Shown here: positions 8,080 through 15,857 of the stretch, one piece after another
How positions within the stretch are numbered: position 1 is the stretch's first letter
How the letters are laid out: the number at the start of each line of letters is the position of its first letter
NCBI GenBank assembly: GCA_032161045.1
Contig: JAVHTH010000001.1
Reading direction: 5' to 3' (one strand)
DNA: 64,000 bases
Source of the DNA: Fervidibacter sinensis
Lineage (GTDB): Bacteria; Armatimonadota; Fervidibacteria; Fervidibacterales; Fervidibacteraceae
Program-made: the position numbers and the translations under genes
Notes under the pieces: model-generated
Told to the model about the DNA's origin: nothing
What the model saw: the letters and a program-made list of their open reading frames with translations, nothing else
The model's database searches: none

Positions 8080-8994
8080 TCAACCCGCAAGTGCTTCCCT
8101 TAAAACTCGCTTTGCGTTGGCAAGCACAATGAGCGGATCTTGATCAGGCAAAGGCTTGACCTCAAAACTCACGGTGGGCAACCTGTAAGGCGATGGTCGC
8201 GAGAAGTAGCCGCTGTAATGCAGTGCACTCAAAAACACGCGAACTTGTTCAACCCCATTTTCGCTGCGCGGATAGCCAAATGGTGGATGCTGGTCTCCGT
8301 AAAGCGGGTCGTCTGGTGCGATAACACAGTTGCCGATGTGGACATGGCGAACCGAATCTGGAGGAAGTGAAATCAAGCATTCGTCAATGGCTTCGTTGAG
8401 CAAAGGCAAATGGCTTAGGTCAATTAGAAGCCCAAAATTTTTGTGGCGGGCAAGCATCTCCGATGCCAAAGCGCTGGCAAGAAAACTCGGACCGACAAGC
8501 GCCTTTTTGTCAACATTGCGGTCAAAAGGCTCAACCAAAACCAAAAGCGGATTGTCGGGTGATTTGTCAGCAGCATAAGCGCAAATTTCGTCAAGGGTTT
8601 GAACGAACGCTTTCAATTCGCCTACTTCATCACCACCGAAAGGTCCACTCATGAGCGTCAAAGTTTTCGCTCCCAAAGCGATGGCTTCGTCAACGCAAGA
8701 TTTCAGTTCGGCGACTGCAGTTTTGCGGATTTCTTCTTCAGTGGCAGATGGGTTCAACCCTTTCCTCAAAATCACGGGTGTCGCAGCGAAACCACAATCT
8801 AAGTGAGCAGCCTCAAGGAGTGAACGAACTTGAGCGAGCGTTTTAGTGTCAGGCATCTTTGTCAATTCAACCAAACTGAAGTCTGGGTCAAGGGCGAGCG
8901 ACTTTAGGGAAGCGAGCAATGCTTCTGGGTTTTGGTCGGTGTTGGGAAACGCCATGAATTGAACGACGCCGAGTTTAAAAGGTGGCGCTGTCAT
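8080..8994 (-). CDS. Sugar phosphate isomerase/epimerase-like TIM barrel protein
   Basis: This is a 304-residue protein of the xylose-isomerase-like TIM barrel (AP endonuclease 2) superfamily, which contains inosose dehydratases and isomerases, tagatose epimerases and other metal-dependent sugar enzymes. The four expected metal ligands can be placed at VEPFDRNV, LLIDLSHLPL, HVHIGNC and VSFEVK, at the ends of successive strands. The start at 8994 has AAGGGGCG upstream. It lies 34 bases downstream of iolB in the same direction, so the two are very probably co-transcribed, and a role in inositol or a related sugar pathway (IolE, IolH or IolI type) is a reasonable inference. The exact reaction is unproven. 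Confidence 0.8.
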   Translation of the reverse strand: MTAPPFKLGVVQFMAFPNTDQNPEALLASLKSLALDPDFSLVELTKMPDTKTLAQVRSLLEAAHLDCGFAATPVILRKGLNPSATEEEIRKTAVAELKSCVDEAIALGAKTLTLMSGPFGGDEVGELKAFVQTLDEICAYAADKSPDNPLLVLVEPFDRNVDKKALVGPSFLASALASEMLARHKNFGLLIDLSHLPLLNEAIDECLISLPPDSVRHVHIGNCVIAPDDPLYGDQHPPFGYPRSENGVEQVRVFLSALHYSGYFSRPSPYRLPTVSFEVKPLPDQDPLIVLANAKRVLREALAG

Positions 8995-9028
8995 AATTCT
9001 TCGCCCCTTTCTTTTCCCTCGTTTCCGC

Positions 9029-9862
9029 TTAACCGAACTGACGCTGCCATTCCTTCATAATCCCTTCAGCACCATTGACCCACTCGTGTGCTGGGTCAAA
9101 TTTGACAAACATTTGCCTTCGGTCACCTGCAAGCACCCAAAGGTAATAGACGGCATAGCCGGGCGGTGCAGCGACAGGATGGTAGCCACGCGGGATGACG
9201 ACGGTGTCTCCGTCCTTGACAATTATCGCCTCGTTCAATTCACCATCGTCGGTGTAAATCATCTGGATTGCGAAGCCTGTCGGTGGGAAGATGCGGAAGT
9301 GGTAGACCTCTTCCATGTGCGTTTCAAAAGGTGGGTTTTCCTCCTCGTGCTTGTGGGGCGGGTAGGACGACCAGTTTCCGGGCGGGTTACGAGTTTCTCC
9401 GACGAGCAAGCGACGGGCAGGAAAAGAAGCATCCACAATGTCGTCAATGTCCCGCCGCCAATTGAACAGTCCGACACTCCTGCTCTTAACTTGGTCGGGC
9501 GTGATCAGTTTCGGTTCACCGCTGGCAGGAGCGGGTGCACTTCCGAAAGCAAGTTCAACAAAGGTGTGGGCGCGAATGCGGAAGCGAGAATGTGAAGGCA
9601 GGTAGAGGGCAAAGGCTTTACCGCTGAAAACATCCCGCCGCTGCCCAATTGACTGCCATCGCTTTCCATCAACTTCAGCATCCATGAAACCGGAAAGCAA
9701 AACCGCAACAGTTTCGCCGTTCACTTGACCTTCATAATCGCTCCCCGCCTCAAGCCTGAGGAGGGAGAAAGTGATTTGCTTCGTTTGTCCTTGTTGAGGT
9801 GAAACGACGGTGTGCCATCCTATCTCTCTCACCGCGCGAACAAGCAAGTTAGAATTCGCCAA
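9029..9862 (-). CDS. iolB: 5-deoxy-glucuronate isomerase IolB
   Basis: IolB converts 5-deoxy-glucuronate to 5-dehydro-2-deoxygluconate in myo-inositol catabolism. The protein is a bicupin; the C-terminal cupin shows the metal site SSYPPHKHEEENPP followed by EEVYHFRIFP, and later VVIPRGYHPVAAPPGY, all diagnostic. I place the start at the TTG codon at 9862 because a perfect AAAGGAGGG sits seven bases upstream and the protein then begins LANSNLLVRAVREIGW, as in relatives; an ATG at 9895 has no site. It is the first gene of a two-gene unit with the TIM-barrel gene. Other iol genes are not in the window. Confidence 0.92.
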   Translation of the reverse strand: MANSNLLVRAVREIGWHTVVSPQQGQTKQITFSLLRLEAGSDYEGQVNGETVAVLLSGFMDAEVDGKRWQSIGQRRDVFSGKAFALYLPSHSRFRIRAHTFVELAFGSAPAPASGEPKLITPDQVKSRSVGLFNWRRDIDDIVDASFPARRLLVGETRNPPGNWSSYPPHKHEEENPPFETHMEEVYHFRIFPPTGFAIQMIYTDDGELNEAIIVKDGDTVVIPRGYHPVAAPPGYAVYYLWVLAGDRRQMFVKFDPAHEWVNGAEGIMKEWQRQFG

Positions 9863-10049
9863 ATCAGTTCCCTCCTTTACCCGCCTGAATCTCAAGCGAG
9901 GTAAATCGCCTTTGTAAAAGTATGGCAGGCAATCACCAATTTGGAAGAGTCAAGGCGCCCATTTGAGCAAACGGTCATTGCAATTGGCAACACCTTGCAA
10001 CAAAATTTGAACGATAGAGAACCGACGGTTGCAAAAGGTGAGTAAAGCG

Positions 10050-10514
10050 ATGCGCACTTTGAGGCTCGTCATAGCGACAACCGTTAACGCTCCGTTGGAG
10101 CATGTTTACGCGGTGCTTTCGGATTTGCCGCGTTACCCGAAGTTTTTCCGATACATGCACGATTTGCGGATTTTGGAAAGAAGCGACCACACCGTCCTCG
10201 CCGAAGTGGAAGAGGACATGTTTGGGATGAAGGTCATGAAAGTGCTGACGAAGTTCACTTTCGCCCCACCTTTCAAACTCGTCATTGAGCAAATCAAGGG
10301 ACCTTTTGTGAAAGCCGTTGGCTGGTTTGAGTTGGAGCCTCAGGGTAACGGGAAGACAAAAGTCATTCACGGCGCGGAAATCACTGCCGACGGTCTCTTG
10401 GGCTCCCTTGGCGTTATGTTCCTGAGGAACGGAATTGCCAAAGCCCGGATGACCGAAGAACTTAAGGCGGTCAAGCGGGAGGCAGAGAAGTTGGCAATAG
10501 AAGCGAAACGGTAA
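10050..10514 (+). CDS. SRPBCC (START/polyketide cyclase-like) family protein
   Basis: This is a 154-residue single-domain protein of the SRPBCC helix-grip fold, which binds hydrophobic ligands in a deep cavity. It starts TLRLVIATTVNAPLEHVYAV then LSDLPRYPKFF, the usual first strand and V-shaped helices, and closes with a long C-terminal helix rich in Lys and Glu. The start is the ATG at 10050 after AAAGGTGAG. Members of this subgroup are annotated as polyketide cyclase/dehydrase or coenzyme-Q-binding protein; which ligand is bound here cannot be told. The kinase gene follows after 32 bases on the same strand and may be co-transcribed. Confidence 0.78.
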   Translation: MRTLRLVIATTVNAPLEHVYAVLSDLPRYPKFFRYMHDLRILERSDHTVLAEVEEDMFGMKVMKVLTKFTFAPPFKLVIEQIKGPFVKAVGWFELEPQGNGKTKVIHGAEITADGLLGSLGVMFLRNGIAKARMTEELKAVKREAEKLAIEAKR

Positions 10515-10546
10515 CTTGACAATTAAGGGGTTAGGGGTGAGGTTTT

Positions 10547-12796
10547 ATGGGGGCGGTTACGGAGTTGGCTGATGGGCAACTCTGTCCTAACCTTTATTGT
10601 GGGCAAAATAATCCCTGTTCGGCGACAATCTGCCCTAAATGTGGAACTGAGCAGCGACAACTTTTAGGCAAGGGGTCAGTTTTAAAAGGGCGCTACCGCG
10701 TTGAAGCCGTTTTGGGATGTGGCGGATTTGGAGCGGTTTATAAAGCCACCAATTTGCAAACTGGGCAGTTCGTTGCCGTTAAAGAAAACCGCCAACACCG
10801 AACTTTTGCCAGATTTGCGCAAGAGGCAAGTTTGCTCATGCTCTTAAATCACCAACACCTTCCTCGCGTCCACGAAACTTTTCTGGACACGGTGACCGGG
10901 AAAGCCTACCTCGTTATGGACTATGTTGCGGGTGAAACTTTAGATGCTCTCGTTCGGCGGAAAGGAAAACTGACTTGGGAAGAAGCCAAGTCAATATTTG
11001 CACCCCTTGTGGATGCTGTTGCTTATTTGCACGAGCATGGGGTCGTTCACCGCGACATAAAGCCAGCGAACATAATCATTGTCGCTCATGTCAACAATTC
11101 AATTTCCGTTCCAGACCTTTCCTCTTTGAGGCGTTACGCTTTCGTCAGGCATTTCCGTCAGGGCAAAAAGTTGGTTCAGCAATTTGTCAAGGGGAGGGTG
11201 CCGGGCGACGGGTTTGTTACTTTGGAGCGTGGTTTAAACCGTTTGGCAGGAGTTTGGTTAAGCGAAACCTCAGGGCAAAAGTGGCACCTGTGGGTTAGGG
11301 TAAGTGGCTCAAAAATTAAGGGATGGCGGTGCGAATGTCCTGACGGGCAAGGCAGGAGATTGTGCGCTCACTTGCTGGCTTTGTTAGCACTTTACCGAGA
11401 AAATCCTTCCCTTTTCACTTTCGTCGCCGATTCCCCGTCTCCACCGGTCGCTTTGGTTGATTTCGGCGTGGCGAAAGTTATGGAGCCCGTTGACCCTTTC
11501 CGCCCGCACTCAAGTTCCGTAGTCGCTTGGACGGATGGTTTTTCCCCACCCGAACAATACAGGAGTGGCTTTGAGGCGGACCCAAAAGTTGACCAATACT
11601 CATTGGCTGCAACTTTGTTCTTTGCTTTAACTGGGGAGATACTGGACGACGCTTTAACTCGTCTGGAACTTGCATGCAAGGGAAAGCCAACACTCCCGCG
11701 CAAACCTTTGGAAATCACCGACGCTGTTTGGGGGGCAATTACCCGCGCATTGAGCCTTGACCCGCAACAACGCTTCCTAAGCGTTCGCGATTTTTGGCAA
11801 GCGGCGTGTGAGGGAGGTGAAAAAAACCTCACAATTCCCAGAATTTCTATCAAGATGCCGCTGAAATCACTTGTGTCCCAGTTACGCCACCGTGTTCCTT
11901 TACTTGCCCCATCTTACTCTCTTTCAGGTCACACGGATACGGTGTCCGCTGTCACTTTTTCCCCGAACTCCTTGATTTTGGCTTCAGGGAGTTTTGACCG
12001 AACGGTGCGCTTGTGGGATTTTCTCAACACAAAGCAATTGCAGGTTCTAAAGGGACATAGCGATTCTGTCCTCGCAGTTGTTTTTTCCGAAGACGGAAGA
12101 CGACTTGGTTCTGCGAGTGCGGATAGAACGGTAAGGCTGTGGCACTTGGGCAGTGAGAACGCTGTCATCATTCTGCACGGTCACAATGAAGCGGTCTTGA
12201 CAATTGCTGGTTCACCTTGCGGGGATTTTTTCGCCACAGGGAGCGCTGATGGGAGCGTAAGGCTTTTCAAGTGGAAAGACGGGCAACTCGTTTGGAAGTC
12301 GGAACCGCTCGGTGCTTTCGTGAACGCTATAGCCTTCTCGCCCGATGGGAGGTTACTGGCGTTTGGTTGTGCTGATGGGGTCGTTGGATTTCTTTCAACC
12401 CGTGACGGGCGACAGGTAAAGCGATTGTGCGAAATGGGATTGTCAATCACGACCCTCTCTTTCTCCCCCGATGGACTTTACTTGGCTGTGGGCGGCGAAG
12501 GGTTTGGTGTCCAATTGTGGAATTTGCCTGATGGGAAAATCGTGAGAACCATCCATTCAAAACTGTCAAGGTCGCGGGGTTGGGTCAATGCGCTCGCTTT
12601 TTCGCCCGATAGCCAACTCGTCGCAACAGCAAGCATGGATGAAGTTGTTAGGATCTGGAGGGTTGCTGATGGCAAACTTTTACGAACTTTAAAGGGGCAC
12701 AATGGATGGGTCACAGCGGTCGCGTTTTCGCGCGATGGGAAGTGGATCGCCTCTGGAGGTAGCGACAAAACAATTCGGCTGTGGCAGATATCTTAG
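10547..12796 (+). CDS. Ser/Thr protein kinase split by a SWIM zinc finger, with WD40 propeller
   Basis: This is a cytoplasmic Hanks-type kinase of 749 residues with an unusual build. Residues 13-32 form a small zinc ribbon (Cys13, 18, 29, 32). The kinase N-lobe has the P-loop LGCGGFGAVY (57-62), Lys79 in VAVKE and Glu93. The catalytic loop VVHRDIKPANIII (167-178) is intact. Then, instead of reaching DFG within about 15 residues, about 120 residues intervene (180-300), containing a SWIM zinc finger: CEC at 262-264 and CAH at 273-275 in WRCECPDGQGRRLCAHLL. The kinase resumes with ALVDFGVAK (DFG 305-307), then FSPPEQY as the APE-like segment. From about residue 460, seven WD40 repeats form one propeller. 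All catalytic residues are present, so activity is plausible. The insert may sense nucleic acid or protein, but that is inference. Confidence 0.93.
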   Translation: MGAVTELADGQLCPNLYCGQNNPCSATICPKCGTEQRQLLGKGSVLKGRYRVEAVLGCGGFGAVYKATNLQTGQFVAVKENRQHRTFARFAQEASLLMLLNHQHLPRVHETFLDTVTGKAYLVMDYVAGETLDALVRRKGKLTWEEAKSIFAPLVDAVAYLHEHGVVHRDIKPANIIIVAHVNNSISVPDLSSLRRYAFVRHFRQGKKLVQQFVKGRVPGDGFVTLERGLNRLAGVWLSETSGQKWHLWVRVSGSKIKGWRCECPDGQGRRLCAHLLALLALYRENPSLFTFVADSPSPPVALVDFGVAKVMEPVDPFRPHSSSVVAWTDGFSPPEQYRSGFEADPKVDQYSLAATLFFALTGEILDDALTRLELACKGKPTLPRKPLEITDAVWGAITRALSLDPQQRFLSVRDFWQAACEGGEKNLTIPRISIKMPLKSLVSQLRHRVPLLAPSYSLSGHTDTVSAVTFSPNSLILASGSFDRTVRLWDFLNTKQLQVLKGHSDSVLAVVFSEDGRRLGSASADRTVRLWHLGSENAVIILHGHNEAVLTIAGSPCGDFFATGSADGSVRLFKWKDGQLVWKSEPLGAFVNAIAFSPDGRLLAFGCADGVVGFLSTRDGRQVKRLCEMGLSITTLSFSPDGLYLAVGGEGFGVQLWNLPDGKIVRTIHSKLSRSRGWVNALAFSPDSQLVATASMDEVVRIWRVADGKLLRTLKGHNGWVTAVAFSRDGKWIASGGSDKTIRLWQIS

Positions 12797-12891
12797 TCAA
12801 GGTTTGAACTTTACTGCCCCTTTATCAGCGGAAAATCCCGATACAACCAACCACCGATGACGCCATATTTTTGAACGGAGGTGTTGGGACG

Positions 12892-14136
12892 ATGCACGAG
12901 TGGACTTATGAGGAACTGATGCGGGAGTTGACAAAGCCGGCAAACACGAAAATCGTTTTGGTTGTGCTTGACGGTCTTGGTGGGCTGCCTGTTCCAGAAC
13001 TTGGCGGCAAAACAGAACTTGAAGCAGCAAACACGCCAAATTTGGATGAACTCGCAAAGCGCTCAATGCTTGGTTTGCTTGACCCTGTGCTTCCCGGGAT
13101 TTCGCCCGGGAGCAGTGCAGGTCACTTCGCTTTGTTTGGCTACGACCCGCTCCGCTACTATGTTGGGCGTGGCGTTTTGGAAGCATTAGGCATCGGATTC
13201 CCCTTGCAAGAGGGCGATGTCGCGATTCGGGCTAATTTCGCAACTGCTCGCTATGAGGGAGGTCAACCAATCATAGTTGACCGAAGGGCAGGGCGACCTC
13301 CGACGGAAGAAACGAAACGGCTCTGTGCCAAACTTCGTGAATCCATCCCTGAGATTGATGGAGTGAAGGTTCTCATAGAGCCTGTCAAAGAGCACCGCTT
13401 CGTTGTTGTCTTTAGAGGTGAAGGGCTTGGCGAAGGTGTCCGAGACACGGACCCGCAGGTGACCGAGAAACCTCCTTTGCCCCCGCTGCCTGACCCAGAC
13501 ACTCCTGAAAACCGCAGGACAGCAGAAATCGCTGCCAAATTGATTGACCGAATTGCGGAAGTGCTCAGCGATGAACCTAAAGCCAATTACGCTTTGCTGC
13601 GCGGTTTCGCGAAGCGACCAACTTGGATTTCGTTCGGTGAACTTTACAAACTCAACGCTTGTTGCATTGCCGTCTATCCGATGTATCGCGGTCTCGCTCA
13701 ACTCGTTGGCATGAAGGTGTTGGATTTTGAGGGTGACAAAATTGCCGACGAAATCGCAACGCTCAAGAGGGTTTGGAACGAATACGATTTCTTCTTCATC
13801 CACATCAAGCCGACAGACTCACGCGGCGAGGATGGAAATTGGCAGGGTAAAATCGCGGTGATTGAAGAATTTGATAGAAACTTGCCAGACATCTTGTCTC
13901 TCAACCCCGATGTCCTCGCCATCACTGGCGATCACTCAACCCCTGCAACCTATCGTGCCCACAGTTGGCATCCAGTCCCTGTTTTGTTGCACTCACGCTG
14001 GGTAATTCCCGATCCATCGGTTGAAGGCTTCGGTGAAAGGGCTTGCGCCAAGGGAACTTTAGGGCGGATTCCAGCAAAGTTCCTGATGAGTTTGCTGCTC
14101 GCCCACGCTGAGCGACTTGAAAAGTATCAAGCCTAA
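12892..14136 (+). CDS. apgM: 2,3-bisphosphoglycerate-independent phosphoglycerate mutase, archaeal type
   Basis: ApgM interconverts 3- and 2-phosphoglycerate in glycolysis without the bisphosphate cofactor and belongs to the alkaline phosphatase superfamily. The protein, 414 residues, shows VLVVLDGLGGLP (metal-binding Asp27), NTPNLDELA, the catalytic serine region PGSSAGHFALFGYDP, FIHIKPTDSRGEDG, and a C-terminal TGDHSTPATYRAHSWHPVPV that supplies further metal ligands. The start is ATG 12892, eight bases after GGAGGTG. This archaeal-type enzyme also occurs in Aquificae, Thermotogae-like and other deep-branching bacteria, in keeping with a thermophilic lineage. It is followed at once by the Tad pilus genes, which look unrelated. 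Confidence 0.93.
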   Translation: MHEWTYEELMRELTKPANTKIVLVVLDGLGGLPVPELGGKTELEAANTPNLDELAKRSMLGLLDPVLPGISPGSSAGHFALFGYDPLRYYVGRGVLEALGIGFPLQEGDVAIRANFATARYEGGQPIIVDRRAGRPPTEETKRLCAKLRESIPEIDGVKVLIEPVKEHRFVVVFRGEGLGEGVRDTDPQVTEKPPLPPLPDPDTPENRRTAEIAAKLIDRIAEVLSDEPKANYALLRGFAKRPTWISFGELYKLNACCIAVYPMYRGLAQLVGMKVLDFEGDKIADEIATLKRVWNEYDFFFIHIKPTDSRGEDGNWQGKIAVIEEFDRNLPDILSLNPDVLAITGDHSTPATYRAHSWHPVPVLLHSRWVIPDPSVEGFGERACAKGTLGRIPAKFLMSLLLAHAERLEKYQA

Positions 14137-14204
14137 TGTTCATTTTTTGCCGAGGGGATTGCAACAGGGCAGCAAACTTTGACTTTAAGGGAGGCAAAGG
14201 CTTA

Positions 14205-14768
14205 GTGGATTGGGTTGCGGACTTTTTAGTCGCTTTGGTATCGCTGATAGCGCTCGTCACTGATGTCAAATGGCGAAAAATCCCCAACTGGCTGACTTTC
14301 CCTGCCATCGGGGTTGGGATTTTGCTTAATTCGGCTGGTGGCTGGGATGGTTTGGTCCGCTCCGTTAGCGGACTTGTTTTCGCTTTGGCGCTTATGCTCC
14401 CTTTCTTTGCCCTTGACCTTTTAAAAGCGGGCGATGTTAAACTTGTATTGGCTTGGGGGACGATAAAAGGATTAGGGCAGCCCGCATGGCAAACTTTTGC
14501 CCTTTGGGCTTTCCTTTACGGGGCGCTTTTTGGAGGGTTAATGTCCCTTTTGGTCTTGGCTCAAAAGAGGGCAGTGTCGGAAACATGGAAGCGAGTTTGG
14601 GCGCTTCTCGGTTTGTTGTTGGGAGCACCTCAGCAATTGACCAAGGTTTCAGATTCATCGCCTATGAGAACGCCAATGCCTTACGGTATCGCGCTGAGTT
14701 TGGGTTCATTTCTGGCTCTCGCAATGGAGTGGTGGTTTGGTAAAGTTTGTCCTTTCATCGCAAGTTGA
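14205..14768 (+). CDS. cpaA: Prepilin peptidase CpaA/TadV (A24 family)
   Basis: This is the short form of the type IV prepilin peptidase that cleaves leader peptides from Flp pilins at the inner membrane. The two catalytic aspartates are in ALVTDVKWRKIPNWLT and in LLKAGDVKLVLAWG, the family pair. About six hydrophobic segments follow each other along 187 residues. I place the start at the GTG at 14205, after GGGAGGC; an ATG at 14136 that overlaps the apgM stop codon by one base lacks a ribosome site and would add an unconserved leader. It is the first of four pilus genes in one direction, with only 12 bases to cpaB. Confidence 0.85.
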   Translation: MDWVADFLVALVSLIALVTDVKWRKIPNWLTFPAIGVGILLNSAGGWDGLVRSVSGLVFALALMLPFFALDLLKAGDVKLVLAWGTIKGLGQPAWQTFALWAFLYGALFGGLMSLLVLAQKRAVSETWKRVWALLGLLLGAPQQLTKVSDSSPMRTPMPYGIALSLGSFLALAMEWWFGKVCPFIAS

Positions 14769-14780
14769 GGTGAGTTTGAA

Positions 14781-15857
14781 ATGCGCCGCAGGTTGCGCTA
14801 CTTTCGGTTGTTTGGCTTAACTACAATTGTTCTCGTGATTGTCGTGGGCATTTACTTTGGAGCGAGAAAACGAGCCGAAATTCCATCTAATTCAACCACC
14901 GAACCAGTTCTCAAAATAACCCCACGAATCATCGTTGCGGCAACCGATTTGATGCCAAGGACATTGATAACACCTGAGTTGGTGGAGGAACAGAAAGTTT
15001 CGTCTGTGCCGGAGGGAGTTTTTACGAGCAAAGACGATGTAGTTCACCGTTTGACCATGACCCTCATCCGAAAAGGTGAGCCTATTTTCCGGCAGCATGT
15101 CACACCTCCTCTAAGTGAGGTCGGTGCCGCTTACCTTATCCCGTCAGGACAAATTGGGATGGCATTGACAGTTTCTCGTCCTGAAAGTTTGCCACCTGTG
15201 AGGGCGGGTGATTACATCAGTGTTCACGCTGTCTTCGCTGGGATGAAAGTTCGCACGATCGTTCCGAGGGCTATGGTTTTAGCCGTCAACAACAGGATCG
15301 GTGAAATTTCGCTCGCTCCGTCAACCCAGCCCACATCATCCCAGCAGCAACAACAACCTCCACCAACTGAAAGAGGTTTAACCCTTTTCATTGCCGTGTC
15401 ACCACAGGAGGCTAAGGCAATTGCGCTTGCTATGGATAGCGGAGCGACTTTCTATTACACCCTCCACTCTGCGCCTTTGCCACCCTTGCTCCCACCGGGT
15501 TTGGAAAGGGATCTGACTTTGCAGGAACTCGTGGAATCGCCTCAGGTCGCTGCAGTCATTGCAAAGAAGCAACACGGGGAGTTACCACAAAGTCGTCCCG
15601 AAAGCGCTCAAGAATTGCGTCAAACTTCCCCAGCCCCAATAAACTTGGAACCGGTCATCGTGCAAATGAGTCGTCTTGACCGCTCAATGCAAAGTTTGCA
15701 CCAACGAGTGCAAAAGTTGGAGCAGCAGCAACCCCCTCAATCTTCCCCCGTTCAAAGCATTTCGGTGAAGGAAAGGCGCGTTGTCGGTGTAGTTGGTGAC
15801 CAGATAGTCACTTTTGTGATTCCGCAACCCAGAGTGGATGGAGGGGGTAGGAAATGA
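14781..15857 (+). CDS. cpaB: Flp pilus assembly protein CpaB/RcpC
   Basis: CpaB is a periplasmic, inner-membrane-anchored component of the Tad (Flp) pilus machine. There is one N-terminal membrane segment (LTTIVLVIVVGIYFGA), then the SAF domain (IIVAATDLMPRTLITPELV) and the RcpC/CpaB domain with SGQIGMALTV and RAGDYISVHAVF. A proline- and glutamine-rich linker (SQQQQQPPP) and a further C-terminal coiled segment with HQRVQKLEQQQ follow. The 358-residue length is long for the family because of this tail. The start follows GAGGTGAG. The gene overlaps cpaC by four bases (ATGA), so the two are translationally coupled. Confidence 0.87.
   Translation: MRRRLRYFRLFGLTTIVLVIVVGIYFGARKRAEIPSNSTTEPVLKITPRIIVAATDLMPRTLITPELVEEQKVSSVPEGVFTSKDDVVHRLTMTLIRKGEPIFRQHVTPPLSEVGAAYLIPSGQIGMALTVSRPESLPPVRAGDYISVHAVFAGMKVRTIVPRAMVLAVNNRIGEISLAPSTQPTSSQQQQQPPPTERGLTLFIAVSPQEAKAIALAMDSGATFYYTLHSAPLPPLLPPGLERDLTLQELVESPQVAAVIAKKQHGELPQSRPESAQELRQTSPAPINLEPVIVQMSRLDRSMQSLHQRVQKLEQQQPPQSSPVQSISVKERRVVGVVGDQIVTFVIPQPRVDGGGRK

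Noticed and set aside
10547..12796. Kinase gene as a frameshifted or wrongly joined pair of genes
   Set aside because: One uninterrupted frame runs from the P-loop through the SWIM insert to DFG and the propeller, with uniform codon use; nothing suggests a join.
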